DNA of 64,000 nt from Mimachlamys varia (GCA_947623455.1 OX392538.1:5394001-5458000); one strand, 5' to 3'; shown: positions 1-12,775, counted from the stretch's first letter. Notes: generated from the letters alone by a model not told the origin. Made by a program: numbers and translations.

Positions 1-324
1 AAGGATTTATGCTAGTCTTTATATAGACATGTTGGAATTACTTTTTTGAATTTAACTTTGTATTTACGAGGTTGACAAAAACAAATAATGTCTGGCAGTA
101 TATGTAACCATCTATATATAGAATAATAAAATAGTCTGAAGAGCTCCCTTTGATGGAGTGAAAGTACTTAAAGAATGTGTCCGTTTCATTTTTGACGTTT
201 ACATCTATATATTTACATTCTGATTGTTTCTTCTCTATATGAACATACCAACTGAAAACATCAAACACTAGACTATGAATACATCATGAATACAGTATGA
301 ATACATCCATTCACGTGAACTACT
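1..324. other. Left-edge sequence, nothing recognised
   Basis: AT-rich. A short minus-strand open stretch around 38-268 has no recognisable domain and is not supported. Confidence 0.4.
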
Positions 325-729
325 TATGACGTAATATATTAGTCTTGTTCAATGGGAGTCTTACGGCTCCGCTTCGGATAACATGGAGAACGCCACCCGC
401 GTCAAACGTTCAAATGACTACGGTAGATTATTGGCGCCAATATTACGCAAATTATGGCTGTTGCGCCTTTTTCGTTTAAAGGACGGCGCAATAACAAACG
501 CAGTTGATTAACCAGTTGTTCAATAAATAAGAAAATAAATTAGACAATTTTTCAGTAGTGAAAATGTAAATATATGAATTGAACGGCGTTGTTTTAATTT
601 TCATGCCGGTATGAATGCAAATCTGTTACATCCATATTGACCATGAAGCCCTAGCGGGCTTCATGCAATATGGATGTAACCGCTTTGCATTCATACCGGC
701 ATGAAAATTAAAACAACGCCGTTCAATCC
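325..729 (+). mobile_element. ~405-bp repeated element ending in a 150-bp palindrome, copy 1
   Basis: The non-palindromic part (325-577) aligns with the inverted copy at 26525-26773. The palindrome spans 578-727: 44 perfect outer bases, a 3-base mismatch, 15 perfect bases, a small asymmetry, then the core ATGAAGCCC/GGGCTTCAT. Ends with TTCAATCC like copy 2. No terminal inverted repeat at the other end, so not a standard TIR transposon; class unknown. Confidence 0.85.
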
Positions 730-3207
730 CTATATAATTATATATATCTATAATTTATCGGAAAGCAATGCTTATTAGCTTAGTTTTGTTCATATTATTT
801 ACATACACTAAAAAGTCAGAGAATACCGAAGCGTCAGCAAAACCATAATCAGAACTGAAAATCGACAAAGCGGTGGCAAAATATGAACAAATGCAATATT
901 TAACGGACACTCATGGTAAAGTACAAGAGAGTATAACATGGTGCTTCATCGATACCACCCGTCATGTGAATTTTGGTCACATCAAGTAAATGTCACGTCC
1001 TCAAAGTGAGAACATGATCATAACAACAAGTATGCTAGCATGCACTGCATAAGGGAAACTAGAAAAAAAAGAAACTAAAGATACCTCTCCAGTGATCAGC
1101 AACACAATAATCAGATATCCAGGCGTGTATTCATGTAATCATACATACATTGTATGCTCAAGCATGACAATTGTGATCAATCATTGTTTACTTGCAACTT
1201 GCTTTTATCCTGACAAACGATACCAAACGCTTATGTATACATTCAGAACATACGTTGGCATTACGTCTAAATAACATGTTTTTTCTTGAAAGTCATACAA
1301 CAAGAAACATATTTTTGTGTGTTTCTGATAAGGTTAATATTCCTTCCAAAAAACAAGAACAGTTGTCCGAAAACAGCGACATGTGGTGTACATCCTCATT
1401 ACAATTGTTTACTATTTAATATAGTATGTATAACCCGTGTTTGATTTGTTTAAGAAAGATCGGGGACATATTCAATTATGTAATGATAAAAGATGTTGAG
1501 CTGTTTAAATATTTAAGAAAGAAATATATATTATGACTGAATAAAAGCCTCACCAAACAATCCTTACATATGTAGTATTATATCGACCTTTATACGATGA
1601 TTTGAACTGTAGAAGAGCAATTAGCAAGTGTCTACAAAAACTGCCATGTCGGGCATTGACATAGTACCAGTATCATTTCTGGAGAAGACGATTACAGATG
1701 TCGCCATATATCTGTTGTGGTTTACTGTACCGACATTTATGTGTCCCATGCCTGCGTTAGTTGCAGATCGCTGTCTCCGAAAAGTAATGAATCTAAATGC
1801 AAGCATCGTATTGACTTTTTGTCCTTACCACAGGGAAACTGTGTTAACGTTACAAGAGAGTTGAACGATAACGCTAAAACTGGTTTTCCTTGTTCATTAG
1901 ACCAATAAAGACACCACTGTCTTCCTTTAAGTGTTTTGCAATGTATATAATTAGTTTTACCCATTTCGTGGGAAGTTACAAAATAATAATTACGCTATAT
2001 AAAGCACATAGATGAAATATAAGTCGGCCATTCAATAGAGGTGTCCCTATCGCAGAGTCTGTAATGGCCGGTCTCCACACACCTCCCTTATCTCGTTGTG
2101 TTTGTCACTACGGTTCTGATAAGGACACGCTGTCTATGTCTGTTGCAATTGCTGGACTGAAGCATTGCGTCCATTATTTCTAAATAATTGTTTGAACTTT
2201 AGTGTTTGAGAAATCTACCGTCCGTCAATGTTTATCAACATTATACATTTATGTTTGTGCTTACACCATATCAAATTGTCTGGCATTCTAACCGAGAAGT
2301 AATCGGTTTGTGATTGCCAATGGTGACAAAAATATATTTGTTTGATTTTGAATGCATGTGTCTGGCATGTGAGAGGAATGTAGGCCTTAAATTCAGATTT
2401 ATCTCCAAATAGACATACCATTACTAAGTAACAATTTTGAAGATAGCGCCGTAAAAGTAATAGACACAATTATGTGAAAATGTTTCCATATGTGGTTATA
2501 GTGTTTCTATCTATATCTCGATTAAACGTGTTGGAAAATAATTGAGAGATGCATTAGCTCCACTGCAGGTTTTATTAGTACAACAGCTAAGTTTTCTTTA
2601 AAGAGGAACAGCATGCTTTTGTTATTAACAAAGAGATATCTTGCTCACTCATAACGAACTCTTCACGTAAAAGAAAATTTCCCAAAGTGCAATGGACACA
2701 CACTCCCAATCTGATTATCCCATTTGATAGTATAATAATATCTATCCACGACTAAAGTCTGGATTCATTATTGCCATGTTATTTTGTTAATCATCTTATC
2801 ATAATATTAATGTCTGTTTTAGTTTCCATATATAGTAAAGTGATGAAGAAAGAAACTACATGTATCCAAAATAGATCATGCGAAATCAATACTCTTACAA
2901 CGGCAATACAAACACATTACGGTACCGCCATTAATGACCATTTCAACTCGACCCAATCTAAATAGATATCCATTAGAAATAAGAAGTTAAAAATGAATCT
3001 GTTTAATTACTAGTTTATCGAAAGTCACACAGAGAAGATATTTCGCTGCAAGGTAGATAATAAAACGAACAACATGTGGACATTATGTGACCAACACTAA
3101 ACTTTCTACCGAAACAAACATACAATTGATGTATTTATATGTAAACAGTTAATTATAAGTTTGTCCTCATATGAAATTGTAAATATTTGGAAATATTTTC
3201 AAAACAA
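730..3207. other. Intergenic, downstream of copy A
   Basis: Contains one dispersed retroelement tail (817-1010). The rest is AT-rich with only short chance open frames. Confidence 0.45.
817..1010 (-). mobile_element. 5'-truncated retroelement 3' tail
   Basis: Reads GAGAATACCGAAGCGTCAGC through AACCATAATC and TACAAGAGAGTATAAC to CTTCATCGATACCACCC and the conserved CTCAAAGTGAGAAC block: the reverse complement of the tail following the RT fragment at 12795-13280. Divergent old copy. Confidence 0.75.
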
Positions 3208-3365
3208 ATTCAGAGAATACTGAAGCGTCAACAAAACCATAGTCTGAATAAAAAAACCGATTAGTCTACGGGCATAATATGACGAAAGGAACGATTAACA
3301 TAGAGATCATTTTGAAATGTTCAAGAGAATAACACAAGTTGTTCTGGAAGAGTGTCAATAGGTTC
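3208..3365 (-). mobile_element. Degenerate retroelement 3' tail
   Basis: Begins AGAGAATACTGAAGCGTC with CAACAAAACCATAGTC; the inner part is strongly diverged but keeps GTTCTGGAAGAGTGTCAAT. Confidence 0.65.
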
Positions 3366-3644
3366 CCCTGTAAGAGTTTTTGTATTATCTTGTTTCTTTA
3401 TTTGTTTATTTTTTGTGAACCTTTTGCTATTTTCTTAATACAACTGTACATCATCTTAATATGTTTCTATATTAAGCTCGGGAAAGCTACATGTATGCTG
3501 TATTTGTCCTTCAGGTTAATTAACCATGATTGTGTTTACCAAATATGCACATTATTTCGTTAAATTACCTGGAAATTACTCTGTGCTTTGTATACGTGTT
3601 GTTACATATGTAAGTTTCCACATGCTGCACCTTTTAAATGGATA

Positions 3645-3885
3645 AGGGAATACCGAGGCGTAAACAAAATCATAATCCAACCTCAAAATCGATTAATCTA
3701 GGGGCAAAATATGAACAAAGGAAAGATTTACATGGAGACTCTTGTAAAAGTACAAGAGAACAAGACCAGGTGTTCCGAAAGAGTAAGCGTCTTCTGCTTC
3801 ATCGACGACATCCGCCATGTAAATCTGTGTCACATCCAAGTAAACATCAAGTTCTCAAAATGAGAACCGAGTTGTATATACTGTA
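3645..3885 (-). mobile_element. Retroelement 3' tail, well-preserved copy
   Basis: Runs from GGAATACCGAGGCGTAAAC through AAGACCAGGTGTTCCG and TCTGCTTCATCGACGACA to TCTCAAAATGAGAACCG. It abuts another repeat family at its right edge. Confidence 0.8.
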
Positions 3886-4215
3886 TGCCGAAAAAAAAAG
3901 CAAAATGCACCATACAGTTGTTTCATCCTTCTAGGACTCGTCAGCGATGCTAGGGCCCAAAAGTTGATAATCGAAATTTTCGAAACTAATGTAGAAGCAG
4001 AAAGGTCAGGTTCGTAGAACATCTTTAACTGATGAATTTAGAAATAATAAAAGTAATATTGTATCATTTAAACCTTGTACTACAAACGTGTGTATATTAT
4101 GAACCATTACACTACTGAGATAAATGTGGCTATCAAGGCACCGCCAACCTCGGGGACTAGGAAATCCAATTGCAGAATATATCACCTTGTATCCTGAAAG
4201 ATAACGTACATTAAA
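3886..4215 (+). repeat. Dispersed repeat family R2, longest copy
   Basis: Block 1 (GATGCTAGGGCCCAAAAG, GTAGAAGCAGAAAGGTCAGG) followed by block 2 (GATGAATTTAGAA, GTGTATATTAT, CCTCGGGGACT). Related copies: 4432-4575 (block 1), 5030-5245 (block 2), 11865-12000 (block 2 end) and 45380-45540 (block 1, inverted). Class unknown; no coding capacity. Confidence 0.65.
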
Positions 4216-4379
4216 TTCCATACAAAAATACTTTGATATGTAAGTTTCTTAGCAATGCTTCACATCTCCGTTGTCGATAATGAACATGGTTTTGTATCCT
4301 TCCGTCCGTCTGTCTCTCTCTATCTATCGACTTCTGTACATTTTGTTAGTTTAAGCTGTACTTTTGTACTTCAGAAGAT

Positions 4380-4575
4380 GACGTAACATACACATGTGTT
4401 GCACCTTTAAAATTAAGTAATAGATACAGCATGCCGAAAAAAGGAATTAAACTGTACCATATAGCCGTTACGTCCTCCGCGGAGTCTTCGGTGATGCTAT
4501 GGGCCAAAAGGTGGGTATCCAAAATTTCTAAACTAATGTAGGAGCAGAAGGGTCAGGTGCGTAAAAGGACTCACA
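4380..4575 (+). repeat. Dispersed repeat R2, block 1 copy
   Basis: Shares GATGCTATGGGCCAAAAGG and GTAGGAGCAGAAGGGTCAGG with 3886-4016. Preceded by the ACGTAACATACACATGTG-like end of block 2. Confidence 0.65.
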
Positions 4576-5029
4576 CAACTAAATAATTTACTATATGTTA
4601 TTACTAAGCTTTCGAGCTAATAACTTTAATATTTGAAGTACAACACTTGTGAAAACTGCCTAAATTCACAGATACATACATGACAAAGGCTTCAAGGGGC
4701 ATTTAATGAGGAGTTTACTGGCATATTAGCTTGCTACAGGCGTCTGCTTCGGACAACCGGAAATTTACATGTCAAACCAGTGAAATGGGACGGGAACACC
4801 CTCTGACTTTTGACCCCATATCAATCCGCCATCACATATCGAAATCTACCAAAAGTATATATTTTTGTAAAGTTAAATATCTACAGATTTCATTCAATGC
4901 AGAATATGTCAACAATTACCTATCTAAATTACCCAGAATCACTGTACTTAACCGGAACAAATTTTCAGTAGGGACTACAAACGTATGAAACACTTCGTGA
5001 TAGGCTGATTTAGTTGTGTGAGTCCTAAA

Positions 5030-5245
5030 AACCCTTGAATTTATGAATTTAGAAGTAAACTTAAACTAGTTCTGTATAATTTCAAATCGTGTACTACGAA
5101 AATGTGTATATTATGTACCGTGCTACTACTGAAATGAGATTAACTGTGGCTATGGAGGCTCCAGCAAACCTCGGGGACTGAAAAATCAACCAGCAGAGTC
5201 TGCCTCCTTCTATCATTAAAGATGACGTAACTCACACACGTGCTG
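5030..5245 (+). repeat. Dispersed repeat R2, block 2 copy
   Basis: Aligns with 4025-4215: TATGAATTTAGAA, GTGTATATTATG, AACCTCGGGGACTG, then GATGACGTAACTCACACACG. Confidence 0.65.
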
Positions 5246-5982
5246 CACATGAAACAATTTATAGCAAGGCACAAATACTGAATGAAAACGAATGTATTTG
5301 AATCGAATAGGTTAAGGCTTATCTATATAGAAGAAAGGTTAGCAACATGTCGCTACTCAAACCAGATTAAACAGTACGCCTCAATCAATACTTAGTACGC
5401 GTTATGTCTATTCATTGACTTTGCTTTGTTCATGTTATTTGTAACGCTGTTTGTCATGGCATTTGTAACGCTGTTTGTTGTTTTTGCGAGACATCAGCAA
5501 AAACTTTTATTTACTATATTTGTGTGATGATTTTCACAACCACCATTTGCATTTAAAGTGCAAAACAGAATCAATGTGTACACTTCTATGGAGTCATATT
5601 TGATCCAACCAATTCTGCTATTGCATGCTATAGACACGTTCTGGCAAATCGGCATAACTGTTATTGGTAACATGTCATCCACATGAGCCAATTGTTCTCC
5701 TTTGAAACAAGCATTTCTCTTCGAATGTTTTGACACATTTTGTAAACAACTTACCTAAGTCTTTGTCAAAACCAAAGTACATGCTTACCAAAAATTAATC
5801 AAGTTACCTTCGATAAATTGCACCAGAGTAAGGCATAGCAGGCGTCGTAAAAACACCACACCATATGCTAAATAGATATCCCTTAAAACGAAGAATGAAG
5901 AAATGGTAAACATGTATTATCTATGTCTTTTGTCTAGCCACCTCCATTGATTTACCAATTCAAGTTGCTTAGAATGATGATG
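5246..5982. other. Downstream flank of copy A
   Basis: No recognisable feature. A minus-strand open stretch at 5494-5736 has no family resemblance and is not called. Confidence 0.4.
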
Positions 5983-8900
5983 TCACGTTTCGTATTCATT
6001 GTCCGCCATTCTGATGCCGTAAGGCCGGAGGTGGTACACTAAATACTCGTAGCCATACATAAACGTTGGAGGAACATAATGAAAGGAGATTGCGTAATCG
6101 CTTACGCTGTCCTGGCCCTGAAACGATCAACATAATCATTGACTATCTTAATACGAAATATACAGTTATGCCTATTAATGTATTTTGAGTAATCATCCAC
6201 ATTTGTTCAATAGCATTTTGTTGGCATCTTTAGGGGTTCAAGTGTCAAAGATATTAAAAGGGCGACAACTCTTACATTACATTAAGCCAATTAATTATGT
6301 ATTAATAGAACCAAACGAAATGGATATGCATGTACATCACTCAATGTTTTTTTTTTTATATTTATTTCAAACCAAAGTTGTAGAGTAGTTTTTATTTAAT
6401 AAGATATCTTACAAAACACGATTACATTAACGTCTTTGGTCTATTTTCAATTATTTTTGGTTACATTGTTTTACATGATGTATGGTTAACCGAACATAAA
6501 ATGTTACATTATTACTCATCGCTGGATCATACAACAATCTAAACAATTGTAACAAAATGTTGTTTCATTTAACAAGTTTTACAATCTTAATTGGCACGAT
6601 GTACTCCTAGTAATTCAGACGTATTACATTCAAGTACACGCGTTGTGTGTTATAGCAACACTATTAGGAGAAGTATGTAACTTACAGATCTGGCTCCGTT
6701 AGCATCGTATCTGTAGAACCATGGCGGATAAGTTCCCCTCAGATGTGCCCACGGCTCGAAACAGTGGAACCGACTTCTCCCCAGGGAGTCGGTACTGTTA
6801 CCTGTTCTTACCCCAACGTATTGCATACACCGTCCCTGGTAAAATAGACCTAGTTAGTCACCTATTATTGTATACGAAACATAGCATACGGTGAACGAAA
6901 ATATTTGTACAACTGACATGTCAAAAAAGCACTGTTACAGCATATTATAGAGATACAATTTGTTTTTATCGTGTCGAGTGACAGAAATCGGACCCGGGTC
7001 TTTGGCATTATATTCCAAGGCACTACCAACTGAACCATATACGTATGATGGCTATGCTGAGTGACAGAGACTGTATTTACTCTGTGTACACGACACACCA
7101 GTCCACTCTTTTTACATATGTTATAAATAATATAACTACTTATTGTTCCTCCTTACCAAGAACACGTCCTCTTCCGATCCCTCTAATGTGCATTTACCGG
7201 AAGGAATACCTTTTTCGACGAGCCTGCGCAATGCCTCCTTACTCAAGACGTATCCGGCGCCGCCACTGTGGTACCCCTGTTTTGTTAGTGTCTTGAAGTG
7301 ATGTCCAAAATATACGGGATCGTTCGTGGAATATTGTTCTAACAAATGTCGTAAGTTTTCTAAGATAACGTAAGTGTCGTCATCAGCCTTGAGGAACCAA
7401 TCGGCGTCGTCTATGTGATGTTGGTAAATATACTCGAATGCCTTCATGGTCTTTTCTGTTAGGTAGTTTCTGCCCTCAGTTACGTTGACGCCGACGGTCG
7501 GGAAGGTATTGTTTGTGACAGAACTGATAAACAGGACCTTGTTACATCGTTTCGTCCACGTGTTTTTCAAATGTATAGTTTTCTTGTCCAGGTTGTCAGG
7601 GTTGGTCATGATGTAACACAGCACTCTGACTGTCTGCTCTAGTCTTCTCGCCACGGTGTCGTCCTCACCTTCAGGGCCGATAAGGGGAGATAATATTATA
7701 ATATCACGTTAACTTAATGTAGCCTAACTGAACAATTCATTCGTTAAGGTTAATATGAAGTATGACAGGGCAAACAAGAATACAATATAGATCCCCTTAA
7801 CTGAAATACTATTCACTTTCTTTTCTTTCGTTTAATAAAAACTATGAGGATAAAAATCACTGTAACGATCAATTTCTTTGATAAAACAAGTTATAATCAG
7901 TGTTTTTTTTTCAAGTCAGCTGATGAACTATAAGAATTGTAATTTCTGTAGATATCAATATAGGTTTAAGAGACTTACATATATGAAGACTTAAATCTTC
8001 TTATGTAGCTTATATGTGGTAAACATATATCGGTTATGATTGTTCTCTATGGTTAGTGTACTTCTGATTGTCGTCACAATAGAATGGATATTTTAGAAAA
8101 TAAAGAACGTTCCCTGGATACATCTTGTAGTACATAATGAACGTGATTACATCTGTGTAACGTAATGACAATTTTCTGCACGGACGTAAAACGACAATAG
8201 TAAGGTATTTCTAACTTAAATCGTGTTTATCTGAAGTAAAATTTACGTCGATGCGACAAGACGGTGATATAATAATACCCCATATAGTTGGTAGATATAT
8301 ACACTGTATGTTTAATCACATTTCAATTATTTTGATAACTTTTTAACACCCCTATTACAAGTTTCACATCTATACATTTTTATTATTTTGGCTTTTACAT
8401 TCCTTGTGTACCATTATCACCACGTAATTAAGGTGTTTTTGTAAAACATAATGCAAAATAAATAAGTTTCGCCTTTATTTGTTAAACGCTTAAAACACAG
8501 TAGGCTTATAGTTTTTATCATTGAGAACTATTCTGTATCCAGGTATGATTTGAAAGTACTCATCATACGAAAGCCAACTTACGAACACTTGTGAATGAGA
8601 ATGTTGCCTCGGTCTCACTTGGAGGTCATGTTATTTGAGCTAGATGTGATGCGTCTGGATGTGAGCTAGATTTACATCGATGAAGCATAAGACTATTTCT
8701 CTTCAGGAACACCTGGTCATGTTAACATTTAACTATTTCAAAGATAGCCGTGTCAATACTTCCGTTGGTCGTATTTGTTTCTATCTGAACCATTTTCATC
8801 TTAATATTGTTTGTAGAAGCTTTGGTATTTTTTTATTTTGTTTTTTATTTTATTTTTTTTTTCTAGTATTTAGCATACCCAATTAATGCTATAATATATA

Positions 8901-10275
8901 CATTTGTATAGATTATGGTACAGAATGAATCTAAAACTATTACATAGTTACAATATAAACTCTGGTCCTCATTGCTTTAACTATACATCGTATGTATATT
9001 ACGATTCAACATAGTTTCGTTTGATGAGGCTTCAGCATTTAGAAAAATCATTAAAACTCGTTGACGAAGGCATAAAACAGTAAGACGGGTGAAGTGACAT
9101 AGTGTGGAACATGTGGTAAACAAACAAAAAATACATTTTCATTTTTTTTCATCATTTAATCGGATTTCGTTTTGATTTCCTTCATTTATCTACGCAGTTC
9201 TTGACATTTTTGGGTAAACGTTTAACTCTCATTTCAGTCTGTGAGTTAACGCTGTTGATGTTATTTAATACATTAATTTTGTCCTTGTTATTTGAAATAT
9301 AGCAAATGGTTATCAATCTGAAACAATAGGTGAAGTTAAGCATGTTAACGACCTATTGAAATAAATAAGAGAATACCGAATCGTTTACAAAATCATAATC
9401 AAAACTCAAAATCGAATAAACCAGAGGCATAATATGAACAAAGGAAAGATTTACATGGAGACTCCTGTAAAAGTACAAAAGAATAAGACCAGGTGTTCCG
9501 TAAGAGAATGTATCTACCTTGATGGAATGACGCGTCATCGTCTCCTTGCCAGAGAACAGGTGCCTGTTGATGTTTCTCCTCTCTTTGTGTGTTGTCCTCT
9601 GGTGATCCTACTGGAGGACATACACAGTCGGTCCGTCTCGAGGACAACCGACGTAGGATGACATCAGAGTCCTGGCTGTACTTGAGGTTCATCCACAGCA
9701 GCACAGTACCATACACGGTTGTCATGACCAAACTAAACCACACTGACGTCAAAACCATATTAGTATTTTATTAATGATCCTTTCGATCACTTAAAATGTT
9801 CCAACAGACTGTAATGTATCTATTATTTTTTTAATCTGTGTTTAAGTCCTAGGGTGATGTTTGTAAATTTCAACTCCATTTTCATTTGCTGAACTGATTG
9901 ATATATGTAGATAACACCAAACAAAAGTTTAGCTTTGTGATTTCAGGATTAATTTTGTTTAAGATAAAACATTTTCCGTGTAGCGAATTTTGAAGGACTT
10001 TTCTTTCTTGTGTTCCAATATATGTACTAGAACATGACAAATATAGCAGATATCAATAGATGTTACGTTACTTTAAAACAAGGTGACTAGTGCTTGTAAA
10101 CAAAAACAACCCAAGTAACTGGAGCTTTCCAAATACTCCCAGTTCAGGCAGACTCGTATATTATATAAAGAAAGACATGTACATTGTAGTTACATTTATT
10201 TATGATTAAACTAGGACAAAACCTATAATCAACATACCATTCCGTTCACTTACCGTTTCTACTGCATCCATACAT
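5983..10275 (-). CDS. C1GALT1: C1GALT1-like beta-1,3-galactosyltransferase, copy A (5 coding exons)
   Basis: Coding exons in order: 10254-10275, 9518-9742, 7157-7668, 6686-6835, 5983-6117; all junctions have GT donors and AG acceptors and keep one frame (347 aa). Exon 1 encodes MYGCSRN plus one base; exon 2 carries the type II signal anchor (about residues 9-27); exon 3 holds the GT31 catalytic core with [16 protein letters not shown], the metal-binding DDD of KADDDTYV (about residues 178-180) and [15 protein letters not shown]; exon 4 starts with GRCM; exon 5 gives SDYAISFHYV and YHLRPYG. These are hallmark blocks of core-1 synthase, which transfers Gal from UDP-Gal to GalNAc-Ser/Thr in the Golgi; the reaction is inferred from family. 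Sequons occur at NNT and NVT in the catalytic exon. The vertebrate Cys-Cys just before the SD block of the last exon is absent. The exon 2 acceptor at 9743-9745 is chosen because it is in phase, has a TACTAAT branch-like site upstream, and gives the same exon length as copy B. An ATG at 9756-9758 is an alternative start. Confidence 0.88.
8640..8790 (+). mobile_element. Degenerate retroelement 3' tail
   Basis: Keeps TTTACATCGATGAAGCATAAGA, AGGAACACCTGGTCATG and ACTTCCGTTGGTCGTATTTG in the order of the tail consensus. Intronic in copy A. Confidence 0.6.
9366..9511 (-). mobile_element. Retroelement 3' tail abutting copy A exon 2 donor
   Basis: From GAGAATACCGAATCGTTTAC to AAGACCAGGTGTTCCG. Inserted in the sense orientation of the gene; its truncated 5' edge is within about 10 bases of the exon 2 splice donor (9512-9517). 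Copy B has no insertion at this site. Confidence 0.8.
9743..10253 (-). other. Intron 1 of copy A
   Basis: Lies between the 22-nt first coding exon (donor GTAAGT) and exon 2. AT-rich; a TACTAAT branch-point-like site sits just upstream of the acceptor CAG. No other feature seen in it. Confidence 0.6.
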
Positions 10276-11035
10276 TCTACAGAGTAGTGATCACAGCAGA
10301 CTCATCAGTTATATTAGTTATACTGGTATACCTGTTGTCGCGTAATGGTTATGATCTAAATCGGGAAAAAAGGATCAGTACATCCACTGACCGGCACATA
10401 TACTTAACCTTGCATTAATAAAATCGAAATTATGTATGAGTCTTACCAGCTTATGTATCAACATCGGGGTGCTGTAACATATGTCACGCATATCTTACAG
10501 AGTATGTGAAAACCTTTGGCCGTTGAAAACAACTTATAGTGAAAAGAAATCAAATCTAGCGGTAATGTAGTGTCAATTCAATATATAGGTAAATGAAAGA
10601 GAAAAATACAGGCTTACAAAAGGCTTGGAGTACGCAATCTGCATTTCCACAAGTATAATTGTAAGTTTCTATCGATTCGACATTTCTTTGTATAGCTCAC
10701 CATTTAAATTACTTAACATTACTTGATGTAAATTTTAAACTGTGTCAGATGAACCTCTCCTGAGGTTACAAGTGCGCGTATACGTACTGCGATTTCTGCC
10801 ATCTGTCACTCCTGGAGTCGTGCATGCAGTAAGACTGTTACATCATTTGCAAAACAATACCAGCCGTAGCACGCCTTGTTAGTCCCACACAAGTAAACCA
10901 CTTCAGTGAAATAAGTCGTTTATCAAGTAGTCGATTTTGTAAGTGTCAAGATCATATTGGGCGTATAAATGCATACGTTGGTATTTAAAAAAAATACACA
11001 TCCATTATGCCCAAATCTAACGCTAACGTGTTATT
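10276..11035. promoter_or_regulatory. Upstream region of copy A, with block shared with copy B
   Basis: About 10745-10925 shares short blocks with 21175-21330 upstream of copy B, including a common ACAAGTGCGCG stretch and CTTCAGTG. The block lies roughly 470-650 bases upstream of the copy A ATG (700-850 in B), so it could be a non-coding first exon or promoter. This is inference from paralogue similarity only; no TATA box or transcript evidence is visible. Confidence 0.35.
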
Positions 11036-11420
11036 TGTATTTCCTACGAGGCTGAATTTGTCGAGGAGCTTAGAAATACAGGATACAAAAATCTAACGTT
11101 TAATTTCATTTTCAAGGTATATCGACGATGTGCTGTTTATTCATTGCACGACTATTGTAAGAAAGACGATCGTATAAACCCGTCTGAACTTGCAAATAAG
11201 GACACATCAGTCTCGTATATATCAGCTGCTTACCTAGATCTTACTTACAATACACCGAGCATGGGCTGCTTGCTACGTGTACTAAGCTTCACGATAAACG
11301 TGACAATTCCGATCGCTACACTTCCCTTTTGTGATGGTTGCGTCTCTGCTTTTTCAACATGTGGTGCCTATTCGCACCTGCAGTTAGCAGTATTATTGTA
11401 ATATTGTTGGTTTGTTTTGT
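11036..11420 (+). pseudogene. Reverse-transcriptase fragment (YIDD-containing), broken
   Basis: A plus-strand remnant of an RT that, across at least two frameshifts, reads YEAEFVEELRNTGYKNLTFNF, then RYIDDVLFI (catalytic box) in another frame, INPSELANKDTS, AAYLDLTY, and TKLHDKRDN. The order matches the C-terminal half of the same RT family as 12795-13160 (with KLYDKRDDFDFPI and YGVYISQLIRY-type blocks in intact relatives). Family placement relative to named RT clades is uncertain. Inactive. Confidence 0.75.
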
Positions 11421-12435
11421 CTGAAACGCCTAAACAAAAGAAGAAATAAAATGTAATGACTAAATTGTCTGTGTCTGGTGTTGAAAATAGCCATATCTGT
11501 GACTATAACTAATATAACATTAGCCTGTCCCTTTTATACTGATGGATATTTGATTTGTCTGTACACTTTTCTGGTGATTAGAGGTATTGGAGGTATGATG
11601 TATTAACGGTTTTCAGTCGACGTCGCTGCCATCCATAGTCAAAATAATACAAAAGTAAAAAAAGATAAATCATCAACTCTTAAATGTGTTGCTGATACAG
11701 AATGCAAAGGATAACTTAAGGATGCTCTATCAACAAGTTCTTACGTTCGCAATAATCAAAACATGATACTACGAACCAAAACAGTGGAAGTCTATAAATA
11801 GGGTTATAAGCGTTAAACGTATTTGTGAACTGGTAAGTTGTAGACAAGTTATTAGAAAATGAGTTCGTAGAACACGATTTATATCTATTAGTAAATTTAA
11901 AAGGTGCAGCATATATGTGTGTGTTACGTCATCTGTCTAAGAATATAATGTCCTGCTCATGAGAAATAACTGTAGCCATCAATGAAGGTGCCGGCACGCC
12001 TGGTGTATAACAAGAATCATCTAGCAAACAAAATATTGGTGTGCCACCTTTCATCTTGAAATGTGAACGTAAGACATACTACAGATGATTGTACCTTGTA
12101 CAATTAAGTTACATCTATTATGCCAAACAGAAAATAAATGCATTTGCACCTTGGAGCTCTTTTGGCCGTTTATTTGGTGAAACAAGGGGGAATCAAAGGG
12201 GGACTCAAGTACAAACTGAGAGGTGCATAATTTGGACGGGATAATTTGTACCCCATCTTTGTTGTTCAATATCAACATATATAATATAATTGTGTTTCTA
12301 ATTCATGTATTATAATACAAAATTTGAATTTGAGTGTCACGATTTCTTTATGTTAATTGGTTATGTATTCAATTTTCTATCTGATAAATGGAACTACGTA
12401 CATACATTTGTTTTCAATGTTGAATTTGTATACAG
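11421..12435. other. Intergenic, R2 end and unique sequence
   Basis: Part of repeat family R2 at 11865-12000 (GTGTGTTACGTCATCTGTC, GTAGCCATCAATGAAGG). The rest is not recognised. Confidence 0.45.
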
Positions 12436-12439
12436 TTAA

Positions 12440-12775
12440 ACAGGTGAGATATGCAAACAGTATAACAGATGGAATATGTCAAGAGATGAATCATGTAAAC
12501 ATTTATAAGAGAATAAGAAATATGTTAACAACTTACCAGATGAAATATTTAAAGTCATAACATGAAATATTAAAAGTAATAGCATATGAAATATGTAAAC
12601 AATTTAACACATGAAATATGTAAACAATTTAACAGATAAAATATGTATACAATTTAACAGATAAAATACATGTACATATGTATGTAAACAATTTAACAGA
12701 TGAAATATGACAACAATTTAACAGATAAAATATGAAAACAATTTAACAGATAAAATATGAAAACAATCTACTTAA
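12440..12775. repeat. ~24-base AT-rich tandem repeat
   Basis: About ten imperfect units of AAATATGTAAACAATTTAAC plus AGAT, best preserved at 12590-12770. Confidence 0.85.

Larger units (their letters stand above)
7669..9517 (-). other. Intron 2 of copy A, with retroelement tails
   Basis: About 1.85 kb. It contains a retroelement 3' tail that begins within about 10 bases of the exon 2 donor (9366-9511) and a degenerate tail in the opposite orientation around 8640-8790. The remainder is AT-rich with T-runs near 8830-8865 and shows no coding signal. Confidence 0.6.

Noticed and set aside
325..729. Standard TIR transposon
   Set aside because: The palindrome is confined to one end and the other end has no matching inverted repeat.
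9743..9758. ATG at 9756-9758 as start codon of copy A
   Set aside because: Usable, but the exon 1 plus in-phase acceptor model gives the same exon lengths as copy B, which lacks an ATG at this place; kept only as an alternative.
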